DNA from: Exophiala sp. HKRS030
Lineage: Eukaryota > Ascomycota > Eurotiomycetes > Chaetothyriales > Herpotrichiellaceae
Direction: 5' to 3'
Assembly (NCBI GenBank): GCA_023897205.1
Contig: JAHWDD010000005.1
Coordinates: 4,588,001-4,652,000, forward strand
Length of the DNA stretch: 64,000 nucleotides
Shown: positions 1 to 10,797 of the stretch, in pieces
Layout: each line of letters opens with the position of its first letter
How positions within the stretch are numbered: position 1 is the first letter of the stretch
Program-made: the position numbers and the translations under genes
Notes under the pieces: generated by a model
The model's input: only the letters and a program-made list of their open reading frames with translations
The model's database searches: none
Told to the model about the DNA's origin: nothing

Positions 1-93
1 CGTGAAGCTGCCGTTGATGGTGAAGGCAATGGAACTAAAAAGAAAGGCAAGAAGGGCAAAGGCAAAGGCGAAACCCTATTTCACTTTGGTTGA
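1..93 (+). CDS. C-terminal end of an unidentified protein (5' truncated)
   Basis: An open frame runs from the first base to a TGA at 91-93 and encodes about 30 residues. They begin acidic and mixed, continue as a lysine/glycine-rich stretch (KKKGKKGKGKG) and finish ETLFHFG. A basic low-complexity run ending in a short hydrophobic C-terminus looks like a true protein end rather than random sequence. I do not recognise the family and the rest of the gene lies outside the window. Confidence 0.5.
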   Translation, partial: REAAVDGEGNGTKKKGKKGKGKGETLFHFG

Positions 94-1391
94 GGAATGA
101 GTCAGGCCTCAAAGTCGACTAATAATACAAACGATGCTTAACTGTGCAGCTATGGCCTTGTGAATTCTGAGCCATGTCTCGAAGATGAAGACGAATGCCT
201 ATCTGTGACTAGATTTCACGCATGGTGATACCTGAAACCGTGGTTCATTTCGATGGATAGTGACCACTACCTCAACGTTGAGTTGTTGCAAGTACCGCGA
301 TTTAGCTAGAGCTTATTGGTGCTCGGGCCGCTTAGTCTTGGATGTACAGAATCAAAGATGAATCGAGATCCAGGAACGTGCCTTGTACAACTCTCCCTCT
401 CATTGATCGAATCTTGTGAAGACTCTATGACGGGACAATATGAATTATCTGGTCTGACAACTCAAGACTGTTATGTACCCAGGTAGGCATTTCCCAACAA
501 GCCTTCACACGTCGAGGAAGTCTTTCTACAAGTCTTCTTCACATTCTCTGCGACTCTATCCAGTCATACCCCTTATTGTTGAATAGATTTCTGAACCCCG
601 CTTCAAGACATTCAATACACTCCCCGCTGTCTGAGTCATAATACTCAACGTTGTGCACCGGTAGGCCTTTAGCCGCCCCTCTTCGCTTGTTCCTGGCGTC
701 TATATAAGACCCCGTCTGGTCCAGCATTTTCTTACCATTCCTCTATCCTTTCCATGAACAAGGCTTTGTCATTCTATACCAATGCCTCTTCGGATCTCTT
801 CTTTGTCTCTCTCTCTATATATACCTATCATCCATATGTTTCCCAATGACATACTTGTCCGTGTTTGATTGAATCTAGTATCTGACATGCACACCTCCGA
901 AATCTGCTCCCGGAATATCGACCATCGTTGCGCCGCCCAAAAGGAGGTCGAAGGTTCTTCATTGGAGCTTGGTTTCGATTACTCCCCGGCCTCGAGCTGA
1001 GCTTGAAGAATGGCTGGAGTGTTAAGACCACAGCGGCAATAGCCTCATCTAGCTCCACTCTAAGCATCTTTTTGTACGGCTTTCCGGAAAGGACCAAGAC
1101 TCTTCAACTACAGACTTCAGTCCACAAGTACTGGCGCACGTCTGGGACATAGACTTGTTCTCGCACATAGTACGACCATCGAAGAGAGCTGGAAACACAG
1201 AGGTATATACCATACCCTCACCCACGAGTGAACGAATGTCTCATTACCACCACCAACACCACCACCAACGCCATGACCGTCCCCATCACCATCACCACCA
1301 AAATCCATCACATTGCAACGCCTACACCCGCAGGTCACGAAGCTGGAACATACTGTCAAACACGCTACCTTGTCGGTTCGTTTGATCTGAT
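94..1391. other. Gene-free stretch with His/CCA low-complexity tract
   Basis: No convincing gene. Short open frames overlap on both strands without family resemblance. Positions about 1241-1305 are a degenerate CCA/CAT-rich tract that reads as histidine-rich or threonine-rich in two frames. Confidence 0.5.
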
Positions 1392-2114
1392 TTGGACAAA
1401 TCTGAAGTACTGCTCGCATGCGGGAGGCAAAGATTCATAATACAAGGGCCACAGATGGCCAGAGAAATCAGAACTCCTTCTTCCACGGAGTTGTTTCTGA
1501 TCAAGCACGTAGAGCTCAGCCTTGGCGTGGGCCGCTTCGAATGCGAAATAGGCCAGAAGTCTCCGAAGCAGTCTCGACTTTCATCTCCTTACGCTACCAC
1601 TCCGCGAACTGAGAGTACAATAGTGTGGGACAAGACCAGCATCCACATCAATCCGGCGAGGATCAAGAGGTTGGCCGAACGACCGCCTGGCTATACGGAA
1701 TCGCCCTGGAAACGGAAGACGGATCGAGAAAAATTCGCCAAAATGCCCAAGAACAAGGCTCTCAAGGCCAAATTGGCTGGGGAAGCTAGCTGCCCATGCG
1801 GCTATAGTGGCAAAGTATTGGAGGTTGACGCATGAGCTGGCCATGACTCTGATGGTAACAAGCCGGGAGGATAGGCCAGCAACATACAGAAGCACGCGGT
1901 GAGGATGCATTTTATGGGACTAATGTGCTTCGAAGAGGATATATATAGATAAGGCAGTTTGCCCGACATGCAAGCGTCCCACTGCCCGCCGTTATGGATG
2001 CAAGGTCTGCCATATTGGTGGCAAAGAATTGGTAACATTACAGGAGTCCGAGGCTGCTGTCAAGGAGTACATAGACAGCCTGAAAACGGGACGCTTTCTC
2101 TGGAGAAATGACTA
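1392..2114 (+). pseudogene. Possible zinc-ribbon protein, broken or spliced
   Basis: A frame at 1392-1835 ends in a basic region followed by CPCGYSG. About 120 bp later, 1951-2114 encodes a clean zinc-ribbon-like end: CPTC, then GCKVC (two CxxC pairs 12 residues apart), followed by a helical stretch and FLWRND before a TAG at 2112-2114. The C-rich pieces look like parts of one protein, but stops lie between them and I could not find a splice pair that joins them in phase. It may be an intron-containing gene, a gene with an indel, or a decayed copy, perhaps from a mobile element. I do not recognise the family. Confidence 0.3.
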
Positions 2115-4245
2115 GGAATCGATGGTTTATATCGCTGATGGCAGGAATTGAGATAGTGGCCCACATGTTCAGCCATTTGTGGGTCTGGTGCTTGCGGCCA
2201 TTTTGGCTGTCCTCTCAGGGCTAAGGGTTTCAGACAGCTGGGTCTTAGTCAGTGATGCAGTAGAGGTTTGATGAGTACATGATATCCTGCGAAGACATGT
2301 TTGCAGCCAACATAATTTGTGGTACCAGATGCAATCATATCACGCTTGCTACAAAAACATGCTATACCTGATGTAGTTCTGAGTACAATGGATCAGTTAT
2401 GTGTATGCCCATAGTTTTGAGCATTCCACCACGATTGGAATCATGGTACATTATGTGGAAACTAGATTGTCGAGCATTGCCATTCGACGTCTGGCGTGCT
2501 TCTTTAGTTCACCACCAAGTTCGTGGAAACCATTACTTTGACACCCAACGTGGCCTTAGAGCAGGAGGCATCTACTTGAATAAGCACGCTTATGATTTGG
2601 CCGCGAAGCCGAACTCGCAGGGGCTGTGGTCGACGAGGCTGCAGGATAGGAGGTCTTGGCGCGGGTATCAATCGTATCAATCGTATCAGTCACCCTCGAA
2701 AACCACCACGGGGTCACGAGGCTGTCGCCCGCTGTTGGACCAGGAATTTGTCATCTTGACCCCCAATGGCCGAGCACAGCAGGCCAGTCAACTGCCAATT
2801 GCTTCATAGCGAAGATTCTTCGACCTACATCGACGCCAGCTTTCGGCGACATGCACTGTTCGTTGTCCAGTACTCAAACGTGATCGACGCTGGGCGTCGC
2901 AGAACCTAAAACGTGGCATTCATTTGTCAACAACCATAAGCCTCTGCCCGGACGACAGTGATGCTTGTACGTGGGGCTGTGCAGAAATAACAGAACATCA
3001 CTTGATGGCCATTGACTTCACGGTTAGTACTGACGAAAGATTCTACTCGATCCTTCTCAAACATTGCTCGAGATATGCTAGTGTGAGGTGGTCTATAATG
3101 TCGAGATGCTAACGACGTCGAAGCGGATTTAACGATACCGTCCACGGTCAATCACTCCCAACTCCTCAACGTGCCCGCGGGTTAAGAGACATGCAACGTC
3201 CGAAGTGGCATTTGGAAGAACATAATACAATGCCAAGGCCACGTGTGTGATTCAGCCATGTTTACTGGTCACTTTCCAACGAGTTCTTGAATGCTTTGGC
3301 AAGTGGTTCTCTTCGAAACAAGACGCTTGCAGCCCGCTTTTGTGGAGGACCCGAGATGCAGAGAGGAGACTCAGACTTGAAGGTAAACTGGCTATGATTG
3401 GCCTAGCCGAGAATGAAAGCCTATTCATTGGACCAGAGATATCTCGCTAGGCTTTCTTGGATCCACGCAACCAGAAATCGCCGTGCCTCGTTGCTTTCAC
3501 CGTTGTGGCTTTGGCTCGTACCAAGAGGTGCACGAAACCGGGACTACGAAAGAAAGGGAAATGTGTCGCGTGAGCAATATTTCAGAACGTCACTGTTGAG
3601 AACCTCGACTTTTACGCCTTCAGAACACGCGGGATTCATCTGAATTCGCACCTCAATATTAAAGGGTAGATATAAGCTTCTCCCCTGACTACAGCTGCAA
3701 GCAATCAAGCTTGACAACCACGAAACGTGTTGCGAAACGGGATCGTCATTGGATACGAAACAGCCTTGAGTCGTCATGGTCCATGAAAAGTCGTCGATGC
3801 GGTTGCGATCCGGGATGTTGACACGCTCTAGTCTTCAGCAAACTGGCTCACTTCTGGCGGCCAAGCACTTGGCGGAATTCTTGGCTCAGCGGATCTTCGC
3901 TGGGCGGACATCTTGAATGCGTGCCTTGAGATTTTCTCCGGGCACTAGGTCGAAGCTTTGATGGTGCCATGGTTGGCATGGCGAAATACTGCCGCATGAA
4001 TTGACATCCGCTGTTCAAGGGTTTCATTGAGGTGGAGCAATACCTGTAAAGGATTTTCTCTGCTTCGCCTCCCAAGATGTTCCGAACAGTGAATGCAACT
4101 GAGATGTAAGTGAACCACTTTTCTTCCAGCGCGCCTCCGAGATATATATTTTGTCCCTTACGGTATGTTTTTGTCTCCTTCCTTTCTTGAAGGGAGCATA
4201 GTGCAGTCTTTTCTCTCGTCTTGCTTCCCGTATTCACAACGTATC
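2115..4245. other. Gene-poor region upstream of the phosphate permease
   Basis: No supported gene over about 2.1 kb. Contents seen: a three-copy 9-bp tandem repeat (GTATCAATC-type) at 2665-2691, and one CACGTG hexamer at 3240-3245, about 1 kb upstream of the phosphate permease. CACGTG is the core bound by Pho4/NUC-1-type regulators, but the distance makes a role speculative. The rest may be decayed sequence. Confidence 0.4.
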
Positions 4246-5962
4246 ATGCCACCTCCTCAGACTGCTCCATATGACTGGATTCTGGCCATTACCAGTATAG
4301 CCTTTCTCTTCAGCGCTTTCGGAAACGGAGCCAACGATGTTGCCAATTCTTATGCCACATCTGTGGCAGCACGTACCCTCACCATGCCTCAAGTGGGTTT
4401 CCTCTCCATGATCACCGAATTCGTCGGTGCCGTCGGTCTAGGTGCTCGTGTTACCAACACGATCAAGAATGGAATCATCGACATTGATCGTTTCCAGGGC
4501 TCGCCGGCGCCTCTAATGCTGGCGATGGGCTGCGCAGAGGTCGGCAGCGCTACCTGGCTGATGCTGGCGACGACATGGGGCTGGCCGGTGAGCACAAACT
4601 CAGACGGTGGTAGGGGCCCTCATAGGCACTGGATTTGCCTCACAAGCAAGCGTTAAATGGGCTTGGGAGTCAGGCAGCGTATCCCAAGTTGCGGCCTCGT
4701 GGTTAATTGCACCACTTGTCGCAGCCGCGTTCTCTGCACTCATTTTCGGGACTGTTAAGTATACCGTCCTCGAGCGCAAGGACTCGTTTAAGTGGGCTAT
4801 GAGGCTTATTCCTTACTATTTCGCCACAACGGCGTCCGTCCTAGCTTTGTTCATCGTCGTCGAGGCACTAACAGCGCCTTCTCTGGAGGAATTCGGGGCT
4901 GGCAATGCAGTCGGGATCATCCTTGGTGTTTGGTTCGGAGTTCTGCTCATCGCATACGTTTTCTTCATGCCATACTTCGAGCGTCGCCTCATCAAACAGG
5001 ATTCGCGAGTGAAGTTCTATCACGCTCCTCTGGGGCCTCTTCTACGTCGAGAGAACCCTCCACTTTACTTCCCAGCCAAGGACGATGGAAAGTATGTTAT
5101 CGACTACTACGAAGATCCGTATGCCCAAGCCGAATCGTCATCCAAGAACTCCTTGAAGGACAGCAAGGTTTCTCCCGATGGCACAGACGTTCCCACTATT
5201 CAAGATCCCGTCAATCTAGAGAAAGGCCAAAATGCAGAAACTTCGACTCCCGGTGTCGTTGCTCGCAAACGGCCTCTGGGGCCAGAGGAACGATTCTTGG
5301 ATCCTGTGCGGTCTTTGTCCTGGACCAACGGCAAGAAATGGGTCGGGTATGGCAAATTCATTCTCCTTCAGGGCGTCACACGTGACTGTGTCACCCACGA
5401 CTCTGCAAAGTTGAGAGACGTCCATGCCCGTGCCGCCAAGTACGATGTTAGAGTCGAGTATCTGTGGACATACTGTCAGGTTGCTTCCGCAATGTTGATG
5501 TCGATTGCCCACGGTAGCAACGACGTAGCTAACGCGGTTGGCCCTTGGGTTGCCGTTTACCAAACCTACGTCGATGGCGAAGTAGCTACGGAATCAGGCA
5601 CTCCTGTATGGATTCTTGTCGTTGCCGGTTTCCTGCTTGGTGCTGGATTCTGGTTTTATGGCTACAACATCGTTCGCGCTCTCGGCAACAAGATCACACA
5701 GATGTCTCCAACCCGAGGCTTCAGTGTCGAACTCGGCGCTGCTGTCACCGTCTTGCTTGCATCTCGTTTGGCGCTGCCAGTGTCCACGACACAATGCTTG
5801 ACTGGTGCGACCATGGGAGTGGCTTTGATGAATTATGATCTGGGTGCTGTCAACTGGAGACAGCTGGGCTTCATCTTTATTGGTTGGGTATTGACTCTTC
5901 CATCCGCGGGTCTGATTGCTGGACTGCTCTGTCTTATGGCGTTGAATACACCGCACTTTTAA
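4246..5962 (+). CDS. PHO-4/PHO89-type phosphate permease (frameshifted in this assembly)
   Basis: This encodes a PiT-family (SLC20-like) plasma-membrane phosphate:cation symporter. The N-terminal repeat carries GNGANDVANSYATSVAART and the C-terminal repeat carries SIAHGSNDVANAVGPW, the paired GANDVAN signatures of the family. A second PVSTTQ signature lies near 5776-5793, and a hydrophilic loop between the two membrane halves spans about 5010-5450. The start is the ATG at 4246, immediately before the conserved transmembrane segment. The reading frame breaks at 4595-4597, inside the first PVSTTQ signature: one extra A shifts the frame, and removing it restores VSTTQTVVGALIG and gives 571 aa. 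A 16-nt intron at the same place would be far too short and would delete conserved residues. The family assignment is secure. Confidence 0.9.
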
Positions 5963-6595
5963 GCTGATCACTATGGCTACGAATGTCTTTTGTTCGGAAA
6001 TTTGGATCAATTACTTACACTCGTCACGTGGGGTTCGGAGTTACGAGCGCCTCGTCAAGAGCATTTAGCATCACATATCTGAGGCCAAATTAAAATACAA
6101 CTGTTAAGATATCGATGTGCAATCTCTATGACTCAAGACTCACACCGCAATACGTGTCTTACCACCGTGTTTCGGGAAGTTTGATCGTAGTGAAATCATG
6201 TGTAAGAAAGCCACAGTCTTTGGAATGCGCCATCCGCTCCCAGCAACGGCCTATTAATGCCCTATTGAGGGCACATTCCAGCAATATCTACCGCCACGTG
6301 AACGATCCCGGGTTATAGGCTATTGTCCAACAAAGCATCAAAGCGAAGGATCACTAAGACCTCGTTGTTTTCCGCATTCATCCGTGAATCATTTTATGAT
6401 CCTTTGTCTCTATTCACCACCTTCCCCAAGAAGTCATCACATTGACATGTGTCCAACAGCAACCCATCGTCCCTCGACGGTTTCAATCAGACTCCGTCCT
6501 GATGGAATCACTCACCCTGCTGGCGCAGTGATATACTGCGAAATATTCCATCACTATCCCATCTGAGTCCGATGGTTCCCACCTCTGCTAAATCC
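5963..6595. other. Intergenic, permease to UstYa-like gene
   Basis: No gene seen. Two CACGTG hexamers occur near 6024 and 6295; the second lies about 300 bp upstream of the UstYa-like start. Confidence 0.4.
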
Positions 6596-7570
6596 ATGCC
6601 GCCATCCTCATCCAAACTACGCTTCCGACCACAAGCCATGCGCGAGAAAACAGCGGTAACAACACCAACCCAACGACCACACACGCCACGCACGCCCCGC
6701 TCACCGATGGGAGCGTACAGCGGCGAGCCCGTCCCTCGCAGGGGTTAAGACTCCGCCAATGGCACCGACTGAAGCGTCTCGGACTCACTTTCCTCCTCGG
6801 CGTCTTCATCCTCGCAGCGTTGCTCATCTTCTCATCAGCCATCCCACCCCTCCACCGCAGCGGCGGTCCCATCGCGGCCATGGACTCCATCAGTGCACGG
6901 CTGCAGCGTTATCGACCAAGCCCGTTGTTTTCCGCGTGGAGAAGGAAGAGGACGTTCGTTCCCGATTTCTCTACCTCTGTGCACTTGTTTCGAGACGACG
7001 ATGTCTTCCAGGACACGGGCATGACTGGCGACCGGGCCTGGCTGAGCATGTTTCCCGAGGGCAACGGATCGGTCGTCGTCAAGAATCCGCGCGACTATGG
7101 CTTGCCGCTGAGCGCTGATGCGATCGATGCCAGTGGCAAGACTGTGCCGGATACAGAGGTCTACGAAGTGTCGATCGTTCGACAATTGGGTTGTCTGGTA
7201 AGTTTTGTACCGGAAAATCTAAGTGAAATGGACTGATATCATCACTGTCCATGGCGTGGCTGTGAGATTATGATAATCCCAACTAACCAGAGTGGGTGAA
7301 TAGTCATTACTGCGTGAGCTCGTCATTGACCATGACAATATGATGTCGCAGCGTGCACACGTACAAGAACATGCACTGCATTGTCTAGACCACGTGCGCC
7401 AGGCCTTGCTGTGCGCGGCGGACACGACGCTCGAGCCCACGGGCGACGACTCCGATATGTACCTGCATGAGATGAACGATGCTGAGTTCGGCTTTGCCAC
7501 GGCAAGACATATGTGTCGCAATTATACGGAGGTCTTGCACTGGATCGAGGCAAATCGTTTGAGAGTATAG
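6596..7570 (+). CDS. UstYa-like DUF3328 protein with one degenerate HxxHC motif
   Basis: Three exons are predicted: 6596-6655, 6742-7197 and 7304-7570 (260 aa). Introns are GTAACA...CGCAG and GTAAGT...AATAG, both phase 0. A membrane anchor (LTFLLGVFILAALLIF) near residue 40 is followed by a lumenal-type domain, as in UstYa-family proteins, which act as oxidases or cyclases in fungal peptide and secondary metabolism. The second family motif is intact (EHALHC, then LRQ-like VRQALLC and DTTLEP). The first, usually FHQLHC, reads VRQLGC here at about 7180-7197, so both histidines are missing. No precursor peptide gene or other cluster gene is visible next to it; its neighbour is a convergent secreted esterase. 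Family membership is well supported, activity is uncertain. Confidence 0.8.
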
Positions 7571-7991
7571 CGTTTGGTCTTGCGGACAGGGAACGATAGG
7601 GACTGGATAGCAGGCATTGGTTGGGGTCGGGGTCGGGATCGTGGGCGTCAGTGGTCGATTTACTTGGATAGCAAGAAGGGTCTGTGGTGAGGCATGACTG
7701 GGATGAATACCTGACTTTGGGGTAAGGGAAGATAGAGATCCTGTCGTCGCTGACTCGACGTTGTATCGTGCACACACGGTCTTGTATGTCTTTTATCAGT
7801 CTTTGATGACAATTTCCTATTAAGTTCGGCGAAATGCTCATTGGCTATCGTCTGAATTCAGAAGAAGCAAGGCGTCATAGACAGTCGCGAGAGAACCTTG
7901 ACTATGAGCATCTGTTCTGTGACGCTGACCTAGATTTTCAACTCTCGAGGTCTGTCGGTACGTGAAGTACCTTGCTCTTCCCTCGAAACCA

Positions 7992-9871
7992 TCAAGAAGG
8001 TCTACCGGCGGGATCAGCAAGCCCTCGAGCTTCGTACACAGGTCTAAACAAAGCACACCTCCTGTCCAGCGCACCTGCGGAAGTACTACCCAGTAGCTCA
8101 CCCGAGCCATCACCCGTCAAGCCGACACCGTTACCCCAGACCGCTACTTCTGGCACAGATTCAAAGCCCGGGCCGTTTGTCGGATTCTTTGCAAAATTTG
8201 CCCATGCAGTCTGCATCGCCTCACTCAGCGCGATCTGGCCCTCGGTGATGTTCGGGCGCGGAGACGTGCCGAAAACAATAGGGATCTCGCTGGCATGGTA
8301 GACGCCGGCACCAGGAAACCGTTGGGTGTTGGCGAAACTGGCATTGAAGAAGTACCGCCAAGCAGGGATACCGGCAGCCGCAGTGTCGTTGGCGACTATG
8401 CCTGCTGGACATTGGAAGATGTATTCGGTGAGAATGTCGTCGATTTGAGCGTTGGCATTGTTCGGGTCCACTGGATAGGCGGATACGATGGACTGGACGA
8501 GTTGTGTCTGGTTGGGGAGTTGGCTATTCAATAGAAATGCAGTAGCGTTGGTGACGCCGAGGCTGAAGACCGTGCCTTCGTCAGCGTTGTTTCCGGTGAG
8601 AATTGGGACTTTGGCAACCTCGCCGCGCAGTCGAGCAGCTGATGGATAACGCAGGTTGGTCACGTTGTCGCTGACGGGTCGGAATGGTAGCGCCAATGAT
8701 TCGACTGTGAACTTGACGACATCGGCAGGGTAGGATCGAATGCAAGTAAGATTGCTCTCCGGGTGAGTCGTCGTGCAGTTCAAGGCGGCGGCCAGAGCGT
8801 TCCAAGATCGTGGTACATTATTTTCGGTGTTCGTGTAGAGAGTGGTCTGGCCAGATTGCGTAATGGCTGCGCGGAATGGTGGGTTGTCGGGTAACGTGGT
8901 AACGAGACTGTCTACACTGGCTGCGCCAGCGCTTTCTCCGAAGATGGTGACTTTCTTCGGATCGCCACCAAATGCGGCAATGTTTCGTTGAACCCAGTCC
9001 AGAGCAAGTCCTGGGTGAAGAAGTCTTAGCAGGATTGCAGCGTAGCAAAAGTGGGAGAATGGAGCTTACTCTGGTCGAGATACCCAAGATTTCGTTCTGT
9101 AAGTTCTAGTTCTGGAGACGCCGGAAATCCAAAGACTTTCGATTGAAAAGTCAGCTGCGGTTGCCCGAGAAAATCATGGAATAACTAGTTGACATACCGT
9201 TTGTTCGATAGTTGATGACAACGATGATCACGTCTTGATTTGCAGCAAAGCCGGTACCATCGTATGAAGCAAACGAGTTTGCACCAAACGTCAATCCACC
9301 ACCCTGGGTTTAGGGGTTAGCCAACAGAATACTGCTGTGTCTGTAGTGGAGGACGCCCAGGCTTACATATATCCACACCATGACTGTCCTATCTTTACAA
9401 GGTCGTGCAGGGACATAGACATTCAGATTCAGACAATCCTCACTTTCGCCGGCCGGAGGCGGAGGAGTGTTATACCACGACAGAGACAGATTTCGAGATG
9501 CCTCAGGATAGTTGAATTGCTGATAACATGCCGGTCCGTATGCCGTCGCATCAAATGGTGTCGACCATGGTTCTGGTGTAACCGCTGGGGCAAATCGAAC
9601 GGGCTGTGCAGCAAACGGAATACCGAGGAACTTGTTGACTCTGGCCCTGGAGTCGCTGAGTGATGTTGTTGTGCCTGTGAAACCAGTTTGTCAACTCAGG
9701 ATGACCAAGACCAAAGACACCATGACAGCAACAGGTTGGGGCTGCTTGCCATCACATACCAATTACCACTCCAGAGTCCAATGTGACCGTTGGTGGGGAC
9801 GAAAAGCTTGGAGCAGCATTGATGACAGCAACAAGGGCAGTGGCGAGGACGACCGACTCGTATAGCATCAT
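7992..9871 (-). CDS. Secreted type-B carboxylesterase/lipase-like
   Basis: Five exons on the minus strand: 9871-9760, 9674-9367, 9303-9198, 9135-9070 and 9010-7992 (536 aa). All four introns have GT...AG ends and join in phase, restoring VMVWIYGGGLTFG, INYRTNVFGFP and LDQRLALDWV, which are landmarks of the carboxylesterase/cholinesterase alpha/beta hydrolase family. The catalytic residues are visible: Ser in GESAG (near 8935), Glu in NADEGTVF and His in GVYHASEIP. The start codon precedes a hydrophobic signal peptide (LATALVAVINAA), so it is probably exported. It likely hydrolyses esters or lipids; the substrate cannot be read from sequence. It converges on the UstYa-like gene with 421 bp between stops. 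Confidence 0.9.
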
Positions 9872-10797
9872 GATGATTGAATCTGAAACTCCGACCTCGA
9901 TAAACAGCTTCGACGATCAACAGCAGATGAACCCCCCAACAGGAACTTCATGCCATCTTATGGCTGTCCTCGTCCAGCCTGAACTCTCCAATATGCCTGC
10001 GTCATAGAGCCGCGGGCCACACATAGCTTTGTGTTGTGCCGATCGATCCATAGTGGATGACCTTCGAAGCTCGCCTATGCGGGGACTGTCGTTACTCTGG
10101 GGAACTGATATATCTGAATTAGGCAGCTGAATAGACATAGCGTAACTCGTGATCTGCCCACAGCAAAAGCCAAGCGGAAGCTATGTCTGGGTACACGGCG
10201 GGTGTGGGAATATCGAGAGGCCACCGGCGAGCCGAGAGTCAAGACATAGAGTAATCCACTGTGGAGGAAGCCTGTTCCTTGTTCTAAAAAAACGTGTTCC
10301 TGCATGAACTTCAACCGAGCCGAGGTCTGGCATCGTATGAGAACCAACCATGGGAAAATTTGGAGGTTGTCGAGGTTGGTATGATGATACCAAGCATTAT
10401 CGAGACACCGCCTCTTGAGCCCAATATGGTGAGATATCCTAGTGCAAAATCTGAGATTGGGGAACGGACCAATCCGATTGCATCTGCCCCCAGTCCAGCC
10501 TCGGTGAAAGCTCATTCCCAATGAGGGTAGAGGATGAGCCCATACCCTTTAAATTGGATGAACATCCAGCTACATATAAAATTGGCAAGTCGGTAAATGA
10601 GAAGATATGATGTTCGGAAATCATTCAGCAGCAGCAGCAGCGGCAGTATCGAGATTCTCATCCTACTATACAGCTGTACTGCGAACCGGTGGGATCCCTT
10701 TCCCGCCAGCCTTGTTGCCCGGTGGTAGACTTTCTAGCCGCTTTCCCCAGCCGGTGGAATGTGCGAAATGAATATGCAATTCCTTAGCCTAACGAGT
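9872..10797. other. Intergenic, carboxylesterase to STE6
   Basis: No gene seen. A short CAG-type repeat lies at about 10627-10645. Confidence 0.4.

Noticed and set aside
1155..1385. Histidine-rich small ORF
   Set aside because: The His run comes from a CCA/CAT low-complexity tract and reads as Thr-rich in the next frame.
2399..2809. 136-codon ORF upstream of the phosphate permease
   Set aside because: It contains the 9-bp tandem repeat and has no protein-like pattern or known family.
4588..4603. 16-nt intron in the phosphate permease
   Set aside because: Far below the minimum intron length and it would delete the conserved VSTTQ residues; a one-base indel is simpler.
7323..7841. 172-codon minus-strand frame over the UstYa-like exon
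   Set aside because: It is the shadow of exon 3 and its 3' flank; the plus-strand frame has the family motifs.
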